From Nymphaea colorata (lineage: Eukaryota; Streptophyta; Magnoliopsida; Nymphaeales; Nymphaeaceae): a stretch of DNA of 64,000 nucleotides. The notes below the pieces were generated by a model. It was not told where the DNA came from. It did not search any database and was given only the letters and a program-made list of their open reading frames with translations. The DNA lies in contig NC_045146.1 of assembly GCF_008831285.2 (NCBI RefSeq), positions 22,771,703 to 22,835,702 on the forward strand, in the 5' to 3' direction. Shown here one piece after another: positions 46,481 through 57,054 of the stretch. The number at the start of each line of letters is the position of its first letter. Within the stretch, counting starts at the first letter, position 1. A program made the position numbers and the translations under genes.

Positions 46481-49310
46481 TCAGCTTCTTCTAGAGGACG
46501 GTTCCTATCATCTTGCACAACGATAACGGGCCTTCTCCCTTGCTCGCCATCTGTGAGCTTCTCCATCTCTCGTTTTGCCGCCAATTCTGTTCCGCGCTTT
46601 TGTCCTTTTCCTTCTTCAGTTCTTCTCATGGGCTGTTGATTGCGGGATGTTTGGTTTTGCTTTGTGTATACTTGTTCGTGATTTCTTTGAAATTTTAATC
46701 GAATTGTGACATTTTGTCGCGGTGATCAGTACAATGCTTTGTCGTTGATTTGTGTTTTCATCTTCGATTCGAACATCGGTTGTTCTGAATCTTAGCCTTG
46801 ATGTGGTTATCAACTACGGGGCCTTCGGTGCTATTGCGTTTCTGAATTGCTTTGTTGAGGATGCGGTGCTCGATACATTCGCTTTTAGTGGTACTGTCCA
46901 GTGGTTATTGCAATAAATGAGATTAAATGAATATTAAGTTTCGGTTATTTGAAAGCCTTTCGAAAATGGGGTTGATTGCTTTGGAGAAAAATCAGATTTA
47001 ACAAAGATTCTGAACTTTGATCACGTCAGTGGAGCGAACTCTATGTGTGCGTGCGTGTGTGAAGAGCAAAAAGTTATTACGAGAGGTGAAAGTTATTGCC
47101 GTCGAAAAAGTTATGACATGATGTGGGAGTCCTTGCCGTTAAATAGTTGCAAAATATACAATGGTAGATGCACGCCGCTTGGTTCAATCGAATCAGAGCA
47201 GCCAAATATTCCATCTGCTTTTGTAGTGATTAAAAGAATCTTCCTTATATGCGAACACATTTACGTCTTGAGTCATCTGGATTTTTTAGTGATTAGGGAA
47301 CGGAATCTTTCCCATGTTCGAGTCATTAATTTCTGTGTTTCTGCTTGCCATTGGATTGATTTAGTCTACAATTGTGAACGCAAAACTATACTCTTTTTGA
47401 AGTGCAGGGCGAGAGAGATGCAGAAGTTGACTCTCTTCAGAGAAAGAGAGGAAGAGATCTTTATTCATTCTACGAGTGTAAAAGTGCATCAATAAACTCT
47501 TGTGGGGGTGAAAGGTGTGATAGATATAGAAGCAGACTCTCTTCAAGAGAGAGAGAGATTAACTGAGTCACGACATTTACCAGAAATTTAATAGCATTAC
47601 AGGGGAAAATAAAACCGTTTTTAGGGTAGTAACTTAACAAATATTAGTGTATTAGAAAGCAATGTTCTTGGTTCTCTTGTAAAGCAATAGACATGAGCGG
47701 AAAAGAATCATAGTAAATCTTTTAGAAATATAGTTACATGTTAATTGTGTCTGTGCGATACGTGGTATCCTGCAATGTTTGTGGTGTCCTCATGTATGGC
47801 TTCATGTGTATTTCTGGTGAAGGAAGAGTTCAGAGTTTGTTGCACATCATAACGTTGGAAAAAGCTAACTTAACCTGAAGATGATGATTGATATTCTTTA
47901 ATATTCTATCTGCAAGTAGATTATGTTTTGTTGCTTATCTCTAAACAAGTGAGGCACATAGGCATTGTCAAATATGTATGGCAGTTAATATTTTGTCATT
48001 GAGGAATAATTGGAACCTTAATGTGGACGTTTCAGAAATCATGTCATCTTGTCGGTGAATGGTTACTGGATGTAAAGAGCAATGCGAAGGTAGTCTCTTC
48101 TTCATTAGCCCACTGGTGATTTTGAATCAAGAACCAACATGGCATATCCTAACTTTGTGATTTTATGGGATGGTGGTCTCTCTTTTATTTTATTTGGTGT
48201 AGAACAGAAATGATGGTTATGTGAAAAATCAATTACAGAGCATTTCGGATGCAATCGACCTGGTCCCTTCTCTTGCCACTGGAATAAATGTCAATGTCCG
48301 TTTCAGGAAGTGTGTGCTCTGCCCTCTGTTTGCGATTGCCAATTGTCTTTATATGCTAACATGACTATATTATATTTATAATTTCTCTAACTCAGCTGGT
48401 TTTCTGTTCTTTCACCTTTTCTTGTCCAGCATAAATGATTTTGAATCTGCACCAGTCTGCGTCATACTTGATCTTTTGGATATTGGCCTTGTTCACGGCT
48501 GGGTAGTTGATCCTCGGGTATGCATTCAGAAGCTACAATCTGTACAGCGATTTGAAACATGTTTTATGGATACAAAATCTACTCATTGTGTAAGAATGTT
48601 ATAATAGTACTCACCATATAGAATTTTTGTTATTTCATATGGCTTGCTTCCATTATTTTGCCAGTTATTTGCATTCCTTGCCTTTTAAAAGTTTTCAGAA
48701 TTTTCCTTTTTCTATCTTCTAGGCTTGTACTTTTCAGTTTCCACAGCTTTGTCCAGCTTTTAGAAGATCGATATCCTTTTTTAAAGAAAAATTATTCTGA
48801 TTAATGAATTTCATTTCTTATGTAACAGGATACTGATGCAGCCACTGCAAAAGGATCAAGCTCCTATAGCACCCTTCTGGAGAAAATTGTCTCTTGAAGC
48901 AAGCAAAGGAGGAGATGATAGACATCCCGAGGAGACTTATGTAGACTTTGTTGCTGCAACAACAGCAGCTTTAGGAGATCCTTCGAAAATCCTCCTAATT
49001 GTCATCCCTGTTCATCAAAACAGAAGGGTGACAGAGAAAAAGTGGAACAGCTTATGAAGGTCTTGGACTTGTCAAAATTTGTCATTTCAAACCCTTTCTG
49101 TCTCTCTTCTGATTCAAAAGCACATCCTCCGGTTGCAGGTACAAGTGAAGGTTCATGTATATTAAGTTCTGAAATTCCAGGAATGTCCAAAATGGTAGAA
49201 GAGCATAACAATGATAAACGTGGTAGGCCCTTTGAGCCGGGAGGAAGTAAACATGAGCACTGCACCACATTACCTGCCTCTGTTGGTAGTGTTTTTTAGG
49301 CCAGTGTTTC
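46480..49310 (+). pseudogene. MINDY-family (FAM63/DUF544) deubiquitinase, inactivated
   Basis: MINDY enzymes are cysteine proteases that trim K48-linked ubiquitin chains. The first-exon remnant (about 46480-46552) reads KMVSFF, a TAG stop, then RTVPIILHNDNGPSPLLAIC. The family has QNDNGPCPLLAI, so both the catalytic Cys (now Ser) and the oxyanion Gln (now His) are changed. The next expected exon is not found. Later exons are well kept, with good splice sites: 48036-48089 (HLVGEWLLDVKSNAK), 48203-48309 (DGYVKNQLQSISDAIDLVPS), 48430-48517 (LLDIGLVHGWVVDPR, with the catalytic His) and from 48829 (DTDAATAKGSSSYSTLLEKI). The frame breaks at about 48893; YVDFVAATTAALGDPS resumes in another frame, followed by stops and KVEQLMKVLDLSKF-like remains (about 49040). 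It was a real gene and is now dead, or at best non-catalytic. Confidence 0.85.
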
Positions 49311-49689
49311 ATTGCCTAAGAAAGCATATGACAACTCTATGGAGAAGGGATTAGTTAAACGATCCGAAGAAAATGTTTTAAGTAATCAAGTTGAAGAATA
49401 ACGTTTCTCTGATGGATCAGATGTCCTTTCTTTGGGCAATATCTATGAGAGTTGCACATATGGCTTGAAAAGGGATCAAGAGTTTCTGCAACACCTGCTA
49501 CTTATTAATCATATATGGGAACCACCATCTGCCCCTTGTTCAGCAAGGACCGTAGGCAAGCCCAACGGAAGGCACATTTGAAACGACTCGTGTCTACCTG
49601 AGATTTGAGAATCTGGTTATCAACATCCAGGAACAGTTCTTTTGGATTGTTTCCATGCATGCACCCGTAGGTCAGATATGAGGATCCTT

Positions 49690-49965
49690 TTGGAGTTTGT
49701 TGCAGACCATAACATTGGACACAAACTAACTTAACCTGAAGATGATAATTGCTATTCTTTAATGTTCTGTGTTCAAGTAGATTATGTTTTGCTGCTGATC
49801 ACCAAACAAGTGAGGCACATAAAGCATTGTCAAATATGTTGAGCAAAGTAATATTATGTCATTAAGAACTAATTGGAACCTTAATGTGGACGAAATCACA
49901 CTACCAAGGCTGCTTCATCTTGTTGGTGAATGGTTGCTGAATGTAAAGAGCAATGCCAAGGTAGT
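49690..49965 (+). pseudogene. Second partial copy of a MINDY intron plus exon
   Basis: This segment repeats 47830-48094: the same ttgttgca..cataac.ttgga, acttaacctgaagatgat, agattatgtttt and attggaaccttaatgtggacg landmarks in the same order. They lead into an exon-like LLHLVGEWLLNVKSNAK that ends at 49960 before gtagtc. The parent exon is at 48036-48089. The copy carries scattered substitutions and small gaps and stops shortly after the donor, so it is an old tandem duplication remnant. Confidence 0.85.
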
Positions 49966-50597
49966 CTTGTTGGTGAAACAAATCTCTACCGAACTTGCTT
50001 GATCTTCACTCAGACGAAAAGGTAAGTTTTGTAGATCAGAATCACTTTGGTTTTCACCCTCTCTCAATTGATCAGCCAAATCTCCATGAGTTCAGCTGCT
50101 ACGAGGAGTCTTCTTGAAGGTTTCCCTCATTCGCTGGGCAGGAGGTCAAAAGGGTTCGCAGTAAAACACAGAAATGCTTCAAGCGGTTCGCGGGGAAAAA
50201 TAAAACGGGCCGGGGGCAATGGGCGGACTGTGTCCCCTACGACCCATGCCCTAAGCTGCGGTGTGTTTGTACTTTGTACCATGCACCTGCTGGTCAAAAT
50301 TGAGTCATCTTTAGTGCTAAGGGCAGAGCTAAACATCAAGCTTTCATTAAGTTTAAGAACAAAATATATGTTGCACCTATAGTCCATAGAGGCAAAATGA
50401 TCACAACAAGAATCACTGGTATTAGTGGATGCAGTACACGTTCAACCAGACATACCAAGGAGCAAAGCCTCAAAGGACATACACTTGTATCGCTATTATT
50501 CATGGTTTATTATTATACCTGAAACTAGTAAGATCGACATCATAAAACACCAATTACACGTCCTGTATCAACACCAGTCAAGGGAAGCTCCACAATG
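49966..50597. other. Non-coding spacer after the MINDY remnant
   Basis: Short open frames only, without recognisable motifs; one of about 110 codons at 50047 shows no family resemblance. I see no RNA gene. Confidence 0.4.
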
Positions 50598-50894
50598 CCA
50601 GCTAGCTTTGGAGTGTTGATCGTCAAGAAGTGCTCCAGCAGGGCTCACCAATAGTTGACATGAAGCCAACAGATTTTGAAGGGTGCAAATGGGTGAGTTG
50701 GATATAAAGTAGATCTGATGAGGAAGAGTTGAAGGCCCATTTTTTTAATTATTACTAGATATTTTTTTATAACAATAAGTTGGAAACGAGTTGTAAATGG
50801 AAATAATGGATTTAAACTAGTTTTAGTTGTATGTCAACTATTGGTGAACCCAGCTGAAGCACCTCTTGACGATCAACATTCCATAGCTAGCTGG
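50598..50894. repeat. Long imperfect inverted repeat (63-bp arms, 171-bp loop)
   Basis: The arm at 50598-50660 starts ccagctagctttggagtg and ends caccaatagttgaca. The arm at 50832-50894 is its reverse complement with 6 mismatches in 63 positions and no gap. A transcript from either strand would fold into a long hairpin. Weaker pairing may continue outside the arms. It could be the two ends of a MITE, a foldback element, or a young hairpin RNA locus. Confidence 0.85.
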
Positions 50895-51826
50895 GACGAA
50901 TACTTGTGGACTTTCGAAATCACTCTTATGATCGTGTCTACCAAAAAAAAAAAAAAGCAATTAATTTTAATGGGTCTGTTTTTAATCTTACCTAAGTGGT
51001 CTAGTATTTACCAACTTTCCTATATCACGTACAGTCACACACAATGACAGCCCTTATATTATGGAAATGTCTCCGTTTACACAGCTGTTCAGCCAAGTGT
51101 GCTCAGCTAGGTAAGTATGAATTAGATGAGCTAGAACTTTGACTAAGATGAACTAGGTTCGAGCCAAGTGTGCTCAGCTAGGTGTAACTGAAGTTGGCGT
51201 ACTTGGATTCAGCTAGGTTCATTGTATAAGGTATTCATACTGCTCTCTATTTCTCTTCTTCTCTGTCACCGCCACCGTCTATCATCTGTCCAATAGCTTC
51301 CAGTTCCAAGAAGTTCAAATTTTACACATAACTTTGAAAACTCAATACATGTATTTGCAAGATAATGAAAATATATACATATAACGAATTAAATCATGCA
51401 TGTCAGAAATATACTTTTGCTTTATTTACAAGAGAATTCTGTCCGTCTGGAAAGCTATAGACTAGAACACATGAAAAAATACTCCTCCTGAACAATCTTG
51501 TTATGATCCGTTGGGTTTAAAATTGTCGGTTGGATCAAGCCGTATGAAAATAGCATAAATGGCTGACCACGCGATCCAGTGGAGCAGTGTGACAGCAATC
51601 GGCTGGATATTCATCATACAACAGCCATTCGGCGGTCGACAATGATTGCTGGACAAAATTCTGCTTGAAGATATTTAAACAGAACCTCCGATGATTATTT
51701 ATGATTTTATTGTTATCTATACCAGTGATAATACTGATCTATTAGATATATTTTCTATATTGGCAATCTTTGTAATTGGTATCAATAGATTTGCCTTGAA
51801 TAGGGCCACAAATTGTTCCCATCATT
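50895..51826. other. Intergenic DNA with a short tandem motif
   Basis: agccaagtgtgctcagctaggt occurs at 51091 and again at 51162 (71-bp spacing), followed by further gctaggtt variants. The sequence up to about 51300 (gttcattgtataaggtattc, then CT-rich) looks LTR-like, but no partner LTR was found. No exon was recognised. Confidence 0.4.
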
Positions 51827-52198
51827 AGTAGGAATGTCAATACATCTCATTTGGTTAACATATCTGATTGAACTGTTGAGAAAAGTTGGATATGAAAAAA
51901 AATTAATATTTGATTAAGAAAACAGATCAGATTCATATTTAGACCAAATTTAATTTTAAATAGATATAATAAATCCAATGCCTTTACACTTTGCAAATTA
52001 GTTGGGTTCCTTTTCAAATTCAGAATTTAGATGTGAATTCAAATATTGGATTTGGATCAGATTTGGATTGTGAAATATGACTTTGGATTTAGATATGATT
52101 TCTTATCATTCTCATTCGAATTGAATATCTAAACATCTGAAAAAACAGATACGATTAAGAGTACATCCTATTCGAATCTGATCCATTGACATCCTACT
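51827..52198. mobile_element. MITE-like element of 372 bp
   Basis: Left end agtaggaatgtcaat (51827-51841) and right end attgacatcctact (52185-52198) are inverted repeats differing by one inserted base. The interior is AT-rich and full of ggatttggat/atatctaaacatc motifs, with no coding frame. Its size and ends are typical of a non-autonomous class II element. Confidence 0.7.
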
Positions 52199-55100
52199 TG
52201 TTGGTTGACATTGATTGACCGAGGAAGAACCAAATCCTATTAGAAGAAATAAAAATGAAGAATCTCCAATAACTTTTCAAGATTATATTGTCATCTATTT
52301 GGCGATAATACTTTTCTATTAGAACTATTTTTTATTTGGGTGATCTTTTGAATTGGTATACATATAGAAAAAATTGAATGGCGACGCTGGTGACCATGCC
52401 ATCTAACCATGACTGTCTGATCCAACGTGATAGACAGTTAAAAGAAAAACAAAGAAAAAACTGCTGGATATTTCTGTCATATAATATTAAATTATACTTT
52501 TTTTCATTCTTTTTCTCTCAATCAGCCATCTGCCTTAGATGGACAGCTCTGGTTAGATGGCTAGTTGATTCTGAATAACAAGAGTCATCATTCATTTACT
52601 TATATATATACTTATATATATAGTTCAATTTTATGAATGTTTGACAACCCTTTCCAAGCCAGCCTTGCTTACTGAACTTCAACATGCATGAGTAAAAAAT
52701 CTCCACATAGTGTACTCGCTCACAGTAGTATACAATCAAAAGTTCAATCCGAGCATGGACACATATAACATTCATATGGTTCCACTTCAAAAAAAAGTCA
52801 TCTGTATAAGCAGAAAACAGGAAATAGATGTAAAGCCTCATCACCTTCTCCCAAGCACCTTCAGCAGGCCATGGAAGACCAGCTAAAATCCCACCCTAGA
52901 CGATCATTGCTATCCCTCGTAACCCATCTTTACAAACACTACATATTAAAATTACTTCTGGCCCAATGTGTCATGCCGCTAGTTTCATGCATTTGGAATC
53001 ACTCTTTCATGTATTGATATGCATCAAAAGCATTGCAGAATTTGCATCAAAATGGTACTTTTCATGGGGCGTTAGCAAATTTTCAATTAACCATGGGGTA
53101 GTGACCTGGATCCAAGGGCTACTCTACTAAATTAACATTTCAAGGAGTGAGCCATGTGGGGCATATGGGCGTAAGCTCCACCAAGACCACACCTCCCTCC
53201 ACCCCTGCTCCTTCTACTTCATGCAACTGGCGCAAACTTACAATTAGTACCTATAGTGAACAACAGTTGAAGTTCGAACCAGGGGCGGAGGGAGGGGGGC
53301 CTCGCCTAGGCCATGGCCCGGGTGAGCAAAGGAAAAAAAATTATATTGAAAAAATCAAATTTTTTTTGTTTGGCCCGACCCGTCGCTCCTAATGGCCCGA
53401 CTTGTCGCTCCGCTTGGCTCGACCCGTGGACCGTTTAGCCCGCTCTTGAAAAAAATCCTAGCTCTGCTCCTGGTTCGAACCATCGGATCCATTTTTAATG
53501 TGGTGGAATTGCAATTCCTTGTTTGAATACATAGAAGCTGTTTGGCAGTAGAAACAACTTCTTACTGTTTGATGAATCTCAAACATTGAATTCTATAGAT
53601 TTATAGAACATTGTATGTGCTTCCCAAAGTTGAGTAACCTGAGGCAATGTTAACACCAGAATAAGAAGAGATTCGGCCAAGTTTTCATCCCCGACTTTGA
53701 CAATTGACAAGCTTTGAAATGTCGTGAGTTAATAAAGAGCATTTTGCAATGTCCTTAATTAATTCTGTAAGTACCCCTCCCCCCTTGAGGTTTTGGAAAA
53801 AAAAAATACACTGGATAAGTTTGAAAAAAAAAATCATTTCGCTCGTGTGGAAGTTTTGAAAAATTACATGTAGCCTCCATGAAGAAAATTTCTGGCCCCC
53901 CAATAAGATCTAAGATCAGAACCACTGCGGCTAATTGATGTCCAAAACGAATGAACTTGCAGAACATCATAGGACGGAAGCATGTCTCAATTGCTTGGCA
54001 CTCACAAATGAATTTGAAAAGGAAACCGAAGCAAGTAGTACGAACATCGAACAGACGTCTAAAGCTAATCCTCCATGAGTGTCCTTGTGTAAAGCTTTCG
54101 TATACTTGTAACCTGCATTTTGAAGTGTAAGGATTAATAGGGATGAATTTGTGACATCCGACGTCTCGATTACCAACAAATTAAACCACGCATGAACATG
54201 ATAAAGAAGAACGAACAAATAACTAGTATGAGAAAACACGTAAATCCCTATCAAATTTTCCTAGGAGGGAGATTCTCTGCCCCAGAAAAATGCAGCTCTG
54301 TAGAACCATCATTGTGATTTTGCACTACCATTTTAGTTTCAAACAGCAGTTTCATTCGTTTTTGTTGCTTGGAAGAGCTACCGGAAGTTTTATTTCCGAC
54401 GGCCGGAGAGAGCATTTCTCACTCGCCCGGTAGATGAAAATTTATTTTTATAACGCAAAAATATCACGGCATTCACATAAAATCGCCAAGCAATCCTCTA
54501 TGCTAACTAAAAGAGATACTGTATTTAGCTGATCTTACCTTTCTTAACTTGGAGGGCATAAGCTCGTACTGCCTCCATGGCTAGACGGGTGGAGCTCGTC
54601 CTGACATAATCTCCAAAGTTTTTCCAGTGAATTCAACATGAGACACGCAACCATCTGCCAAGATCAGATTGTCGAAACAAAATATGCTTTATCTATCGGT
54701 GATAGTGATCAATGTGGCACTCATTCACTGAACCAAGCACGTTGTATTCGATACAGCCCGGAAAGATACCTAGAGAGGAAACCCATTTTCCAATTCTAGT
54801 GTTTGGATGAGGAACGCTCCGAGTACCAGTACAGTACTTAATGGGAGTGCCTCTTTGAGAGGAACTATGTCACCTTAATTATAGTGGAACGCTGTTCCGA
54901 GGGGGCACTCTCTCTCTCTCTCTCTCCTTTTTTTTTCTTAACATGATTTTTTCATCTTCTCAAGGGCAATTTTGTCCATATAGGCACTCGTGTTTTCCTT
55001 ATTGTATCATTTGGATTTAATCTCATTTGCCTTTATAATGCACGGTGGGCATAGTTGGTAAACCCGTGACTTAGACTCGAATCAGCAGGTGGTCAGCGAG

Positions 55101-57054
55101 TTGAGTCAGTGAGTTTGCTCGTCGACTCAGTCGAGTTTGAAAGTAACCTGAATCGGATGAAGGCCGAATCAAGGGCGAGCCGGTCTAACCTTGACTCGCC
55201 ACCAGGTTTTTGTAACGATCCGGACTGACTCGGGGCGATTCCCAAGCCAACTTGGTGAGTCAGCCAACTATGACCACTGGAAAGATCCTTGGTGCGAAGT
55301 GGTTTGAAACTTTGAATTAGGATTTGATGTCTTTTTCTCAAGGCTACTCTTGAAAACTCTCCCTTTACCAGTTGCTGCCATCAATTTATTAATTCCAGGT
55401 GACCAAAAGGTTAAACAACTCATTGGCGATCGAAAAAGAGGTCTCAATGCACGTTCCCCTCTCCTTTCCACTCAACTTCCTCTGTCTCCAGGGACTTGGA
55501 GCTGTGTCGGCATCAAGATGGCAACAGGCGTTGGTATCTGTTTGGATTGCAAACTATATCCAATTTAAGTCTGATGCCCCCACTCTATATAATCTGCTTA
55601 TATTGAGGTTCCGAATGGTAAATTCCAAGCAGGTGAAGATTCAACTGGAAGGCACCAACGATGCCAATCCCTCTTGCCACAATTTCCATGCTCCTATTTT
55701 CTTCTGACAGCTTATTTGATTAAAACCATTCTAGGATATTTTGTCATAGTTGCTGTTCTGGAAACCTGCTTAGAAAATTCTAGAGTTCTGGAGTTCAATC
55801 CTGTCGTGGACTCGTGAGTAGGCCAACGCGCACATAAAGAGTTCAGAGGTTCTCGGTGTTGACCGCCGGATCTTTTTACAAGAGGAAGCGGGAAGACCTC
55901 ATTCTGAATCTCTCATGGCTTATCACCATTGACACTTGAGAGGATGTGCAATGGAATAACGAGTCGCATCGGTTTTAGCTTTGAATGGATAAAAGGCGAT
56001 TCCATCAGTAATAGGTAATTAAAGTACTCGTCTAGGAATGTTTCGTGAAACGACAGTAGTTTCCAAACCAATTTGAGTAAACATTACGTTGCCGCACAAT
56101 TCCCATTACTAAGTCGTTCAGCTTCAAAAACCTTTATTGTCTTTGTATGTTTATTTGTACATTGAGAGTACACTGGTAACTTGGCAAATCCAGATATATG
56201 GTGAATTAGGTGGTAACATTGTCTAAACTCAATTATCTGAAATGTATGAATCTCGGAATTTTTGGATCTTTGTTGACACTTGGTAAAGAAATGTGAATAC
56301 AGTTGGGTTCAGAGTAAAAGATGTGAATACAGTTTGAAACACCGTGTAGTTTTCAAATCCTGTGTTTCCAGTTTTTGTTAATCAGCACCCACATATTTGG
56401 AGACAACATATGTTCGGTCTGCAGTTTTATATGCGCATGGACTTGTACTGGTTGAATGGTCTTTGCTAAATCATTTTCAAATTTATAAATACCACTCTTC
56501 TGAACTCCTCATTTCATCAGCTATCCGGAGACACGTATTTTCGATCATTCCCAGGTGCCTTCATCGCATATGTCATCCTCAAAGAAGCATAACTACTGCA
56601 TGAACAAATTAGAAAATCCTTTACTATCGTATGTAGGTGATTATGTCAGCATGAAGAGGCACTAGTACGATTTCTTTTATGATAATGCCAGTCAGCATAC
56701 AGCTCCATTGGCCAAGGTTGTTTTTGACAGGTTGCAGGAGTACAGCTACAATCCCAGGGAATAAAAAATCAAAAGAGAAGTGTACCTCGAAGTAACATCA
56801 GGACACTACAAAACGATCCTTCCATATAAAATGTGTCAAACCATTGGCCAATTCTTATGAAAAACATTCCGCCACTATCTATCTCAAAAGAAAGAATAGT
56901 TAATTGGTATTTGGCAAAATCATTCTTCTGTTGTAAGTTGCAATGTACATAGAAGAAGCCGCTTCCTAAAGAACATATTACAGACAAAAAACCCCAAAAC
57001 TGGCTTAAATCACCAAAACTATCAAACTACTGAAACATCATTCGCAGCAGACCA
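52199..57054. other. Repeat-rich intergenic region before LPEAT2
   Basis: No gene was recognised on either strand. It contains the element at 53276-53478, a (TC)n run at about 54908-54927 and a degenerate gagtcag/gactcg-rich repeat at 55070-55270. The portion from about 56760 to 57054 is probably LPEAT2 3'UTR. Open frames of up to about 100 codons (for example 55399-55707) show no family motif. Confidence 0.45.
53276..53478. mobile_element. MITE-like element, CAGGGGCGGAG family
   Basis: Left end aaccaggggcggag and right end ctctgctcctggtt are inverted repeats with two mismatches. The interior has repeated tggcccgacccgtcgctcc motifs (three variants at 53374-53440) and A/T runs. It is related at its left end to the element at 10507. 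Confidence 0.65.

Noticed and set aside
50047-50382. 110-codon plus-strand frame
   Set aside because: No motif and no flanking splice signals, and it follows a decayed duplication.
55399-55707. 102-codon plus-strand frame
   Set aside because: No recognisable domain; mixed composition in repeat-rich DNA.
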